This document shows positions 14,848 through 23,101 of a stretch of 35,987 nucleotides of DNA, piece by piece. Origin of the DNA: a bacterium (GTDB lineage Bacteria > Cyanobacteriota > Vampirovibrionia > Gastranaerophilales > Gastranaerophilaceae). The stretch covers positions 1 to 35,987 of the forward strand of contig JAFVAR010000021.1 in NCBI GenBank assembly GCA_017480425.1. Direction: 5' to 3'. Below the pieces are notes generated by a model. That model ran no database searches and was not told the DNA's origin. It saw only the letters and a list, made by a program, of their open reading frames with translations. The stretch's first letter is position 1, and every line of letters begins with the position of its first letter. Made by a program: the position numbers and the translations under genes.

Positions 14848-16608
14848 ATGAATACAGCCGAGTACATTGTAAAAAGACTGGAAGAATTTGGAATTAATGA
14901 TTTTTTCGGAGTCCCCGGAGATTATAATTTTAATTTGCTTTATGCAATAGAAAGTAATCCTAATACAAAATGGGTAGGTTGTACAAATGAATTAAATGCA
15001 GGATATGCAGCGGACGGTTACGCACGTGTGCGTGGGTATGGAGCAGTCATTACTACTTATGGAGTCGGAGAATTGAGTGCAATTAATGCGATAGCGGGAT
15101 GCTGCGCTGAAAATATTCCGGTTGTTCATATTGTAGGAATGCCTTCTTCAAAAAATATAGAAAAAAAATCTTTGCTCCATCATAATTTGCAAGAAACTAA
15201 CTATCGGTCTTTTTCCGAAATATATAAAAGTATAACTGAAAAAGCTGTTATTCTTACAAGAGATAATGCCAAAATAGAGATTGATAAAGCTCTAAAATTT
15301 CTTCTGAGAGAGAAGAAACCGATATATTTGGCTATTCCGTCTGATATAGCCGAAATGGAAATTTCGGACAGAAATATTCTTTATGAATGGGTAAGTGATA
15401 AGGATACTTTGGAAAAGGTTTCGCAAAAAATTGTACAAAAAATACAAGAATCTACACTGCCGCTTATTTTGGGAGATGTGTTAATAAAAAGATTTGATGC
15501 CGAAATTGAATTTAAAGAGTTTGTAGAAAAATCCGGATTACCGATTACAAATTTTTTAATGGGTGTAAACCTTATTGATATGGATTATGAAATGTATTTG
15601 GGCGGATACTATGCAAACTTTAGAAACCCAATTGCAGAAAAATATATGAATGATACAGACTGCTTAATATCGGTTGGCCCTATATATAGTGATGTAAATT
15701 CGTTCGGGCAAAAATTACCATACAAGATTAATAACCATATTGCAATATATGGCACATACACATATGTAGAAGGTAAAAAATATAATAATATTAAGATGGC
15801 TGATGTATTAGACAGTATAACAAAATTAATAGAATCCAGACACTTGCCTATAAATAAACCAAATATCGGATATAAAAAAAGAGATGTTGAAAATAAACCG
15901 TTAGATTCAGACTATATATATCCCAGATTACAAGAGTTTATTAAAGAAAACGATATAGTGTTTGCCGAAACAGGAACAGTGCCATTTGGCGTAGCAGCAA
16001 TGAAGCTGCCTAATAGTACAATTATCGAATATCAATTACTATGGGGTTCAATAGGTTGGGCAACTTCTGCGGTACTCGGAGCTTGTATTGCAAAACCAAA
16101 TGCAAGAGTTATTTTAATAACCGGAGAGGGTGCTCACCAAATGTCTGCAATGGAAGTTGGTACAATGATAAGATATGGTGTAAAACCTGTAATCGTTGTA
16201 ATAAATAATAACGGCTACGCAACGGAAAGAATACTGTCAAGGAGTCCTAAAGATGATTTTAACAATATTTTGGAAATGAATTATGCGAAATTTGCCAGAG
16301 TTTTTAGCGGAGATGTCTGGTCAACAAAAGCAAGTACAGATGATGAATTTGATAAGTCATTGAAGGTTACTCAAATAATGAATAAAATGTGTTACATAGA
16401 GGCGGTTACAGAATTTATGGATATGCCTTCTCTTACAAAAGATATATTGTCTTCTTTTAAAGACGGCAATGAAAAGAACTCTACAAAAAAAATTAAAGAA
16501 AAAAAAGCTGATTCATATAAAGAAATAAAATTAATGTCGGATAAAAGCGACATTAAATATGAAACTATAGTTCATAAAACATTTACACCAAAAGGAGATG
16601 CGGAATGA
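14848..16608 (+). CDS. thiamine-diphosphate-dependent 2-oxo acid decarboxylase (pyruvate/indolepyruvate type)
   Basis: This 586-residue enzyme of the pyruvate/indolepyruvate decarboxylase family converts a 2-oxo acid to an aldehyde plus CO2, here most likely pyruvate to acetaldehyde. Family residues are in place: Asp25 in GVPGDYNF, the TPP-activating Glu48 in CTNELNAGYAADGYAR, the His111-His112 pair (LLHHNL), and Glu460 after NNNGYATE. The TPP-binding motif runs from GEGAHQMS (426) to NNNGY (453-457). It reads GEG where most relatives have GDG, a conservative change. A Lys-rich tail of about 60 residues follows the core. The ribosome binding site AGAGGAA is adequate. It is coupled to gmk through ATGA. 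Substrate specificity cannot be settled from sequence. Confidence 0.88.
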   Translation: MNTAEYIVKRLEEFGINDFFGVPGDYNFNLLYAIESNPNTKWVGCTNELNAGYAADGYARVRGYGAVITTYGVGELSAINAIAGCCAENIPVVHIVGMPSSKNIEKKSLLHHNLQETNYRSFSEIYKSITEKAVILTRDNAKIEIDKALKFLLREKKPIYLAIPSDIAEMEISDRNILYEWVSDKDTLEKVSQKIVQKIQESTLPLILGDVLIKRFDAEIEFKEFVEKSGLPITNFLMGVNLIDMDYEMYLGGYYANFRNPIAEKYMNDTDCLISVGPIYSDVNSFGQKLPYKINNHIAIYGTYTYVEGKKYNNIKMADVLDSITKLIESRHLPINKPNIGYKKRDVENKPLDSDYIYPRLQEFIKENDIVFAETGTVPFGVAAMKLPNSTIIEYQLLWGSIGWATSAVLGACIAKPNARVILITGEGAHQMSAMEVGTMIRYGVKPVIVVINNNGYATERILSRSPKDDFNNILEMNYAKFARVFSGDVWSTKASTDDEFDKSLKVTQIMNKMCYIEAVTEFMDMPSLTKDILSSFKDGNEKNSTKKIKEKKADSYKEIKLMSDKSDIKYETIVHKTFTPKGDAE

Positions 16609-17147
16609 AAAAGTTGTTTGTAATATCAGGCTCATCCGGTGTAGGAAAAGGAACAGTAATCAAAGCTTTTTTAGAAAAGCATCCGTATTTTAAGCTGTCA
16701 GTTTCTTGTACAACACGCAAAAAACGAGAAGGAGAAATAGACGGAGTAAATTACTTTTTTATTTCGCAAGAAGAATTTGATAAATGTGTAAAAAATGATG
16801 AATTTCTGGAATGGGCGGAGTTTTCAGGTAATAAGTACGGTACAAAAAAAAGTTTTGTTGAGGATTGTTTTAGGAATAATGAAGACTTGATTCTGGAGAT
16901 TGATACAAAGGGAGCTTTAAACGTAAAAAAAATTATGCCGGATTCTGTATTAATTTTTATTGCACCGCCATCTGTTGAAGAATTGGAGGCAAGACTAAGA
17001 GGCCGACATACTGAAACAGAAGATGCCATACAGAGACGACTTGCATCGATAAAGTTAGAAATGGAAAATTCAAAACATTTTGACTACATTATAATAAACG
17101 ACAAAGTAGAACATGCCGTAAAAAATTTGGAAGAAATTATTTTATAA
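16605..17147 (+). CDS. gmk: guanylate kinase
   Basis: This 180-residue enzyme phosphorylates GMP to GDP with ATP in nucleotide metabolism. The P-loop GSSGVGKGT is at 9-17. The GMP-binding core SVSCTTRKKREGEIDGVNYFF follows, with EWAEFSGNKYGT and LEIDTKGALNVKK, and the lid region RLRGRHTETEDAIQRRL. It is slightly shorter than the usual 200 or so residues but complete. The start overlaps the decarboxylase stop by 4 nt. Its end overlaps the 3' end of the convergent gene by 11 nt with no terminator between, so the two transcripts must run into each other. Confidence 0.95.
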   Translation: MKKLFVISGSSGVGKGTVIKAFLEKHPYFKLSVSCTTRKKREGEIDGVNYFFISQEEFDKCVKNDEFLEWAEFSGNKYGTKKSFVEDCFRNNEDLILEIDTKGALNVKKIMPDSVLIFIAPPSVEELEARLRGRHTETEDAIQRRLASIKLEMENSKHFDYIIINDKVEHAVKNLEEIIL

Positions 17148-17514
17148 CTTTCTTTGCTGTTTTTATTTTTTCAAGGTAATGTTTTAAACCAAAGCTTTTT
17201 AAAGTTTTCTTAATAAGTCTGATTTTAGTTTTTGCCATTTCTGCTTGTCTTACATTAAAATCAATCCAATCGGATTCTGTGAATGGTAATTTTTTTTCGA
17301 CAACGGTCATTGTATCGGAATAGTTTAATACCATTCCTTCCAAGTTTGCATCCGGTCTTGAAAAAGTATATTTTTTCCTGATTTCTTCAATTTGTTCAGG
17401 AGTCTCATTTGAAAACGGGTAATAATGACGCAGTTTATCTGCACCTATAATGTCATCTTTGCCCCAAAGACCTTTGAAAGAATTATTAAAATTATTAATC
17501 GGTTGTATCTGCAT
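17137..17514 (-). CDS. small F-K-G-motif protein, paralogue of its neighbour
   Basis: This is a 125-residue protein of unknown function. It starts MQIQPINNFNNSFKGLWG and continues with HYYPFSNETPEQIEE, EKKLPFTESDWIDF and a basic C-terminal helix. The adjacent gene encodes a diverged relative with the same blocks in the same order. There is no signal peptide or membrane segment. AAAGG lies upstream of the ATG, and the gene starts 16 nt after its paralogue, so they form a two-gene unit. The N-terminal motif recurs in the large glycogen-synthase-like protein encoded divergently upstream. Confidence 0.7.
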   Translation of the reverse strand: MQIQPINNFNNSFKGLWGKDDIIGADKLRHYYPFSNETPEQIEEIRKKYTFSRPDANLEGMVLNYSDTMTVVEKKLPFTESDWIDFNVRQAEMAKTKIRLIKKTLKSFGLKHYLEKIKTAKKVIK

Positions 17515-17530
17515 TTTTAGCCTTTTTGTT

Positions 17531-17902
17531 TTATTTTTTTATTCTGTGTGCAAGGTTGTATATGTTAAGAGCATCTTCAATAAATCTAACAAAGAAATTA
17601 TCTTTTTTATTTTTCATAGAAACGTATTTTCTCCAATTTGCTCTTGTAAACGGAAGTTTTTCACCTACTATTATTCTTGAGTGTTCAACAAATGTTTCTT
17701 TTCCGGTATCGCACGGATAAAATGTTTTTGTATAACTCAATCGTTTTTTGTTATTTACTATATTATCTTCAGTTTCATCAACAAATGGATAATAATATCT
17801 TGTAATGTAGCAATCTGTTCTGTTATTAGAAAAAGACTGTTTAATATTCATTTGGCCAAAAATGCCTTTAAATTGTGTGTGATTGTTGGCAGATATTTGC
17901 AT
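17531..17902 (-). CDS. small F-K-G-motif protein, paralogue of its neighbour
   Basis: This is a 123-residue protein of unknown function. It starts MQISANNHTQFKGIFGQ, then RYYYPFVDETEDNI, GEKLPFTRANWRKY and a basic C-terminal helix (FIEDALNIYNLAHRIKK). These blocks align with those of the next gene, so the pair arose by tandem duplication with strong divergence. The ribosome binding site AAGGAG is good. It is transcribed divergently from the glycogen-synthase-like gene with a 269-nt gap. No catalytic motif is recognised. Confidence 0.75.
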   Translation of the reverse strand: MQISANNHTQFKGIFGQMNIKQSFSNNRTDCYITRYYYPFVDETEDNIVNNKKRLSYTKTFYPCDTGKETFVEHSRIIVGEKLPFTRANWRKYVSMKNKKDNFFVRFIEDALNIYNLAHRIKK

Positions 17903-18052
17903 TTGTATTTCTCCTTACAACTAATTCTTAAACACGTAAAAAAATAATTTGCTCCCAAAAATAAAAAATTTACAAAACTTTACCAAATATATTTTGATTT
18001 TAGCCGATATAATTATTGAAAAAATGCAGTGTTCATGCTAATATCTGGGCAT

Positions 18053-18125
18053 AAGCATTTGCTTTGCAAAAATTGCTTAACATATCTTAATAAAACTGAG
18101 ATTTTTAGCAAATTTTCTGATTTGC
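18053..18125 (+). promoter_or_regulatory. structured leader of the glycogen-synthase-like gene
   Basis: Two hairpins lie in the 5' region. The first is AAGCA-TTTGC (18053-18062) with GCAAA and TGCTT (18066-18078), having a 3-nt bulge. The second is GCAAAT (18108-18113) with ATTTGC (18120-18125). Both contain a GCAAA/TTTGC stem, and alternative pairing between them is possible. No T-tract follows. A regulatory leader is possible but unproven. Confidence 0.3.
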
Positions 18126-18171
18126 AAGTGTTTATATATATAGATAAAGTTATGTGTGTAAGGAGTTGTCT

Positions 18172-20868
18172 ATGAAGATTAATGCTATTTCTGCCCAATC
18201 GCCGCAGGCATTACAAAATGCGAGAAACTTAAGCTACGTATCTGAAGTATCGTATAATGCACGACCGACAGGAATCCCAATATTGCATATTAGTTTTCAT
18301 GGTAATCCTTCCAAACATCCTGAGCAGATTTCAGCATTTGCGACAGAGAGTAACTATTTAGGCGGTATATATTGTGCCGGCGGATTAGGAGATGTTGCAG
18401 AAGCTCTGCCTGATTCAATCGGAATTCACGGAGAGCAGGTTGCCGGTAAAAAAATTGATATGAGAACCTTCTTACCTTATTATTCAATGAATGATAATGA
18501 AGGGCGTATTTATGTACTAAAACCCGAAGCTGATGTAAAAATCAAAAAGGGCGAGAAGTTAGACATTAAAGAAGATTTTATTTTAGTTGACCAGACTTAT
18601 AAGCTAAAAGATGGCGAGCGTTTTGCATTAATTACACAAATGGATGGTCCGGAAAAAATAAAAAAATATCATTTACTTAATGATTCAGGGCTAACAGGCA
18701 CTGTAGAGAGAATGTCAGATAAATCATTTGATATGGAAAAAGTCCCTTATCGTGTATTTGAAGTTGATACAATGGGCAAAAGACAAGATAAAATGTATGT
18801 AATTCATACATATGAGCATGGAAAGGGCAAAAGTGCTTATGGTGTATTCAGAACGCATTTAAAAGAGGCTCCTAAAGGAACAACAGCATACGGCGGAGGC
18901 GGGACATCTGCTTATGGCGGTGCATCAGGTACTGAGAGAAAAATGTTCTATAATGTTTCAAAGACTGATGATATGTTTTATACAGAATCTATGAGAGCTT
19001 ATCAAGAACTCACTATGGAAGGAAAAATGAATGTGGCATCCCAAGGAAACTTTAATCCGCAAAACCATATGTTCCACGATAGATTTTGTTATTCTGCATT
19101 AACTGATATTACTCAAAAAGCGCAAAAAGGTGACGAAAATTACAAAGGATTAAGATTTGTAGAACTATTACATAATCCCGGAGCTTCATATCAAGGTAAA
19201 TATGCAAATCCTCTTGATTTCTTCCGTATAATTGCAACAAACGATGATTTGGCAAAATTAAAGGCAAATGAACATTACAAAAAGGTTACAGAAATAGCGG
19301 AAAAAATTGATGCAGGAAAAGCAACGGAAGAAGAGTGTACAAAACTATACAAATTCTTTAAGCCATATTTTAATAAATTTATGGATTCGGAAGGTTTGTT
19401 CAATATGACAATGCTTGCTGTAAGCATGACTGATGAAAATCCTCAAAATAGTAATCTTGGTAATGTGTCTAAAAACTATGGAAAAGAGACAAGAAACCTT
19501 GAAACAACTGATATAGCAAAAGGTTTGACACAAGCACTTATAAATATTCAAAATAAAACTATTGATGTTGTAAACGGTTCAAGACAAGCAAATATGAAAA
19601 CAGATAAAATGGGAGAATTTTTTGGCACTGGCTCTTTAAATGAAATTTTCAAAACAAAATATAAGCCATTTAAGCAAACTGATACTCCGGAAGTAATATT
19701 AAGAGCAAAAGAAGAGAATAAAAAAACAATAATAGATGCAGTAGCAAACGCAACAAAAAATCTATCTTCAGATAAGGATTCTATTGCAAAATTATTTTTC
19801 AATGATGGTAAGATTAACGGTATAAGAAAACAGGCAGAAAAAAATGAAAAAGATTTGCCCTTAACATTAGGTGGTTTTTCAAAATACGAAAAAGGAGATT
19901 TGTTATTTACAACCTGGGGCAGACCTGATGCACAAAAAGGATTACCTATTACACTTGAAGCTTTTGAAAAAATGCTAAAAGACGAGAGTATTCCGCTTGA
20001 GACACGTAAGCATTGCAAATTGATTATGGGAGCAGGTGGTGGAAATGATGCATTTTCAGGGAACAATCCTGAATGGAAAGCTATCAAAGAGGCAATGGAA
20101 AGAATTCAAAATATTGAAGCTGGCGGACAAAAAGGTGTATTTAAAAATAATGCAGTATACGTAAACGGTTTATTCCCGAACAGGTTGGCAAATGGTGTTG
20201 ATTTAGCAATATTTACAAGCCGTTTTGAGCCTTGTGGAATCACTCCGTTCGAAAGTTTTGCAACAGGAACTCCGGTAGTATCTATTAACACAGGTGGTGC
20301 TCCGGATTTTGTTACACCGGGAAGAACCGGATTTTTAACCAAAGATCCGTTTATGCTGAATCCTGAAAAATTAGGTTTGGCATCAGATGCAAGTGCAGAA
20401 GCGATTGATAAAGCAAGAAAAGAAAATAGTTCAAAACAAGTTGCAGAGCAAATAAAGGCATATTTAGAGCCAATAAAAACAGGACAATGGGAAGCAAAAC
20501 AAAAAGAATATATTAAAAATTGTGTTGCTGAAAAAATCGAATGGCATAATAACAGTGCCTATAATGGTGGTAAATCTGCTCTTGAAATATATTTAAAAGA
20601 AAAATTTAACATAGCAGATAATGATATTCCAAATGAATACAAATCTGATATGCGTGGAGAATTTGATAATTCTGCATTCTGTGGAGAAGGCAAAGCAGGT
20701 TCAAAAATTTCCAATTTCTTCAAATCTAAAGGCGGTAAGTGGACAATTGCAGGTGCAGGGGTTGCAGCGCTTGCCGGACTTGCATATTTAGGACATAAAC
20801 AAGGATGGTTCTCTTCAAGTTATGAAGAAAAAGAAGACAAAAGCAAACATTTATCAGCAGTAGTATAA
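18172..20868 (+). CDS. large glycogen/starch-synthase-like glycosyltransferase with C-terminal membrane segment
   Basis: This 898-residue protein starts at the ATG at 18172, preceded by AAGGAG; a GTG 18 nt upstream lies before that site and is rejected. The N-terminus holds the motif HISFHGNP (about 39-46), like its divergent neighbours. A GT5-type N-terminal domain starts near 55 (ESNYLGGIYCAGGLGDVAEALP). The donor-binding Lys of the canonical KxGGL motif is Cys68 here. A Gly/Tyr-rich insertion (AYGGGGTSAYGG, about 235-253) is unusual. The C-terminal GT-B half has TTWGRPDAQKGL, then FEPCGITPFE with Glu686 and Glu694 (the E-x7-E retaining signature), then TPVVSINTGGAPD. A single membrane helix (about 857-876) and a charged tail close it. 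It is far longer than the usual 480 or so residues of glycogen synthase. Glucan synthesis is plausible; activity despite the Lys change is uncertain. Confidence 0.8.
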   Translation: MKINAISAQSPQALQNARNLSYVSEVSYNARPTGIPILHISFHGNPSKHPEQISAFATESNYLGGIYCAGGLGDVAEALPDSIGIHGEQVAGKKIDMRTFLPYYSMNDNEGRIYVLKPEADVKIKKGEKLDIKEDFILVDQTYKLKDGERFALITQMDGPEKIKKYHLLNDSGLTGTVERMSDKSFDMEKVPYRVFEVDTMGKRQDKMYVIHTYEHGKGKSAYGVFRTHLKEAPKGTTAYGGGGTSAYGGASGTERKMFYNVSKTDDMFYTESMRAYQELTMEGKMNVASQGNFNPQNHMFHDRFCYSALTDITQKAQKGDENYKGLRFVELLHNPGASYQGKYANPLDFFRIIATNDDLAKLKANEHYKKVTEIAEKIDAGKATEEECTKLYKFFKPYFNKFMDSEGLFNMTMLAVSMTDENPQNSNLGNVSKNYGKETRNLETTDIAKGLTQALINIQNKTIDVVNGSRQANMKTDKMGEFFGTGSLNEIFKTKYKPFKQTDTPEVILRAKEENKKTIIDAVANATKNLSSDKDSIAKLFFNDGKINGIRKQAEKNEKDLPLTLGGFSKYEKGDLLFTTWGRPDAQKGLPITLEAFEKMLKDESIPLETRKHCKLIMGAGGGNDAFSGNNPEWKAIKEAMERIQNIEAGGQKGVFKNNAVYVNGLFPNRLANGVDLAIFTSRFEPCGITPFESFATGTPVVSINTGGAPDFVTPGRTGFLTKDPFMLNPEKLGLASDASAEAIDKARKENSSKQVAEQIKAYLEPIKTGQWEAKQKEYIKNCVAEKIEWHNNSAYNGGKSALEIYLKEKFNIADNDIPNEYKSDMRGEFDNSAFCGEGKAGSKISNFFKSKGGKWTIAGAGVAALAGLAYLGHKQGWFSSSYEEKEDKSKHLSAVV

Positions 20869-20872
20869 AATG

Positions 20873-20898
20873 AAAAGTGCCGATATTCGGCGCTTTTT
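20873..20898 (+). terminator. rho-independent terminator
   Basis: AAAAGTGCCGA (20873-20883) pairs with TCGGCGCTTTT (20887-20897) with one G-T wobble and a 3-nt loop, followed by T. It lies 5 nt after the glycogen-synthase-like stop. Confidence 0.85.
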
Positions 20899-20914
20899 AT
20901 TCTCATATTTTTTA

Positions 20915-20923
20915 TGCTAGAAT
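20915..20923 (+). promoter_or_regulatory. extended -10 promoter, probably giving a leaderless mRNA
   Basis: TG-C-TAGAAT is an extended -10 element. The usual 6-7 nt gap places the transcription start at or next to the A of the ATG at 20930. No ribosome binding site is present between promoter and start. Confidence 0.5.
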
Positions 20924-20929
20924 CATTCT

Positions 20930-21580
20930 ATGATTATTAAGACATTTATAGAACCGCCTATTGATAACAATGATTATTTAATTATTGATGAGGATACTCG
21001 TGAAGCAGCTCTTATTGATTGTTCTGCCATTGATATTTGGGACAAAATTCTGGTTAGGGAAGGAAGGGTTATTGCAACAACTTCAGGCACTGCCAGATAT
21101 GAAATTGGGGACGTCAAACTTAAATATATACTGCTAACTCACGGGCATTTTGACCATGTTGCTGGAATTCGTGATTTTGGTATAGAAGTAATGATGCATA
21201 AAAATGATTTACCTATACTGAAACAAGTTAATCAATATATGACTATGTTTGGGATGCCGGAAATGACTATTCCGAAGATAGGTAAGTTTATAGTAGACGG
21301 GGATATTATTAAACTTGGTAAATTTGACATTAAAGTTATTCATACTCCCGGACACACGCAAGGAGGTGTGTGTTATTATGTAGACGGAAAGCTATTTTCA
21401 GGTGATACAATTTTTAAAGAAGCTGTTGGACGTTGTGATTTAGAAGGCGGCGACTTTGAACAAATTGTAGAAAGCATTCAAAATAAAATTTATACTTTAC
21501 CAGATGAAACTGAAATCTACCCGGGGCACGGGAAAACGACTACAGTAGGTTGGGAAAAAGTTCATAACAGATTTCTTTAA
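20930..21580 (+). CDS. metallo-beta-lactamase-fold hydrolase (glyoxalase II-like)
   Basis: This 216-residue cytoplasmic protein has the complete dinuclear metal site of the family: H-x-H-x-D-H at His71, His73, Asp75 and His76 (THGHFDHVAG), His142 in HTPGHTQGG, Asp159 in FSGDTIF, and His200 in YPGHGKTT. The size and the GRCDLEGGD segment after the Asp fit small glyoxalase II-like thioester hydrolases, but the substrate cannot be told. There is no ribosome binding site, and the promoter lies immediately before the ATG, so it is likely translated from a leaderless transcript. Terminators lie on both sides, so it is monocistronic. Confidence 0.88.
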   Translation: MIIKTFIEPPIDNNDYLIIDEDTREAALIDCSAIDIWDKILVREGRVIATTSGTARYEIGDVKLKYILLTHGHFDHVAGIRDFGIEVMMHKNDLPILKQVNQYMTMFGMPEMTIPKIGKFIVDGDIIKLGKFDIKVIHTPGHTQGGVCYYVDGKLFSGDTIFKEAVGRCDLEGGDFEQIVESIQNKIYTLPDETEIYPGHGKTTTVGWEKVHNRFL

Positions 21581-21584
21581 AAAT

Positions 21585-21614
21585 AAAAAGGGCGGCTTCA
21601 AAGCCGCCCTTTTT
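21585..21614. terminator. bidirectional rho-independent terminator
   Basis: AAAAAGGGCGGCT pairs perfectly with AGCCGCCCTTTTT around a 4-nt loop. It sits between the convergent metallo-hydrolase gene and gdhA and serves both. Confidence 0.92.
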
Positions 21615-21626
21615 ATTAATAGAATT

Positions 21627-22976
21627 TTATACTACTCCTTGGCATTTCATTGCTTCTGCAAGTTTTTCAAATGCAGCCAAATTCGCTCCGGCAACATAAT
21701 TCCCACTACAGCCATATTTTTCGGCATTATCCTTGCAAGCATTAAATATATTAACCATTATACAGTCGAGCTTTTCAATAACTTCATTAAAGTTATAATA
21801 ATATCTCATACTATTTTGTGACATTTCAATTGCAGAAGTGGCAACACCGCCTGCATTCGCAGCTTTTGCCGGCCCAACAAGAACTCCATGTTCCAAGAAA
21901 TAATCAGTTGCTTCCTGTTTACATGGCATATTTGCACCTTCGGCAATAGCAAGTAAACCGTTATTTACAAGTTTTTTTGCTGAATTTAATGTAACTTCAT
22001 TTTGAGTAGCACATGGAAGAGCTATATCCGCTTTTATATTCCAAATTGGAGAATCTTCATCCTCTCGAATCATGTATTCAGCGTCAGGATGAACTTTTAA
22101 ATAATCTTTAATTCTTCCTCGTTCAACTTCTTTTATTTGTTTAATAAGAGTAATATCTATTCCGTTTTTATCATATATACATCCATTAGAATCACTCATT
22201 GCAACAACGTTTGCACCATATTCTTGAGCCTTTTCACAAGCATAAATTGCAACATTTCCGGAACCGGATATTGTTACAGTCTTTCCTGTTAGTGATTCAT
22301 TGTGAGCTTTTAACATTTCTCTTGTGTAAAATATAAGACCATAACCGGTTGCCTCCGTTCTGCCGAGAGAACCTCCGTAACATACTGATTTGCCGGTTAA
22401 TACTCCGCCTTCGTATGCATCTTTAATTCGTTTATATTGTCCGAAAAGATATCCGATTTCTCTTCCGCCAACACCGATATCGCCGGCAGGAACGTCAACA
22501 TCTTGCCCGATATGGCGGTATAATTCTGTCATAAAGCTTTGGCAGAAGCGCATAATTTCATTATCACTTTTACCTTTCGGGTCAAAGTCACTTCCGCCCT
22601 TTCCTCCGCCAATAGGAAGACCGGTAAGAGCGTTTGTAAAAATTTGTTCAAAGCCCAAAAATTTCATAATACTCTGGTTTACTGTAGGGTGAAATCTTAA
22701 ACCACCCTTATATGGCCCAATTAATGAACTAAACTGTATTCTATAACCACGATTAACAATAACTTCTCCATTATCATTAACCCAAGGAACTCTGAATGAT
22801 ATAATTCTTTCCGGTTCTACCATTCTTTCTAATATTGCCAGCTTTTCGTATTCAGGGTGTTTTTCAACTAAATGCTCTACAGAGCATAAAACTTCACGAA
22901 CAGCTTGTAAATATTCAGGCTCGTTAATATTCTTTTTCTCAACTTCTGTTAGTACTTTATTTATGTATTCATTCAT
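21627..22976 (-). CDS. gdhA: glutamate dehydrogenase (hexameric, likely NADP-dependent)
   Basis: This 449-residue enzyme interconverts 2-oxoglutarate plus ammonia and glutamate. Signatures include PYKGGLRFHP with the substrate Lys, LPIGGGKGGSDFDPKGKSD, DVPAGDIGVGGREIGYLFG, the nucleotide-binding SGSGNVAIYACEKA, and the C-terminal KAANAGGVATSAIEMSQN. Length and motifs match the E. coli GdhA-type biosynthetic class, so ammonium assimilation is the likely role. The ribosome binding site is weak (GGA only). A promoter pair lies close upstream, giving a very short leader. It is monocistronic and ends in a shared terminator. Confidence 0.95.
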   Translation of the reverse strand: MNEYINKVLTEVEKKNINEPEYLQAVREVLCSVEHLVEKHPEYEKLAILERMVEPERIISFRVPWVNDNGEVIVNRGYRIQFSSLIGPYKGGLRFHPTVNQSIMKFLGFEQIFTNALTGLPIGGGKGGSDFDPKGKSDNEIMRFCQSFMTELYRHIGQDVDVPAGDIGVGGREIGYLFGQYKRIKDAYEGGVLTGKSVCYGGSLGRTEATGYGLIFYTREMLKAHNESLTGKTVTISGSGNVAIYACEKAQEYGANVVAMSDSNGCIYDKNGIDITLIKQIKEVERGRIKDYLKVHPDAEYMIREDEDSPIWNIKADIALPCATQNEVTLNSAKKLVNNGLLAIAEGANMPCKQEATDYFLEHGVLVGPAKAANAGGVATSAIEMSQNSMRYYYNFNEVIEKLDCIMVNIFNACKDNAEKYGCSGNYVAGANLAAFEKLAEAMKCQGVV

Positions 22977-22990
22977 ATTCCAAACTCTCT

Positions 22991-23019
22991 ATAATGTCCT
23001 ATTCTACTTTGTTATACAA
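22991..23019 (-). promoter_or_regulatory. candidate promoter of gdhA
   Basis: The minus strand has TTGTAT (23019-23014), 17 nt, CATTAT (22996-22991). The start of transcription would fall about 8 nt before the ATG, so the mRNA would be nearly leaderless. Confidence 0.4.
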
Positions 23020-23051
23020 TATTTTTAAAATTTTTTCAAGAAAAAATTTTA

Positions 23052-23080
23052 TTGTAAATTGTTAATAAATCTTGTATAAT
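23052..23080 (+). promoter_or_regulatory. sigma-70-type promoter of the small exported protein gene
   Basis: TTGTAA (23052-23057), exactly 17 nt, then TATAAT (23075-23080). The ribosome binding site AAGGAG follows at 23091-23096. It is one of the best-formed housekeeping promoters in the window. Confidence 0.7.
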
Positions 23081-23101
23081 TAAAAAAAAAAAGGAGTATT
23101 T

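Noticed and set aside
18003..18010. GCCGATAT as a sigma-28 -10 box before the glycogen-synthase-like gene
   Set aside because: The -10 box is good, but the region 11 nt upstream reads CAAATATA, a poor match to TAAAGTTT.
18154..18171. GTG start for the glycogen-synthase-like gene
   Set aside because: AAGGAG lies within these codons and is ideally spaced for the ATG at 18172.
19548..20087. 179-codon open frame opposite the glycogen-synthase-like gene
   Set aside because: It is antisense to a clear coding region, has no ribosome binding site and composition typical of a shadow frame.
20880..20887. Another GCCGATAT
   Set aside because: It lies in the stem of a terminator, with no -35 box.
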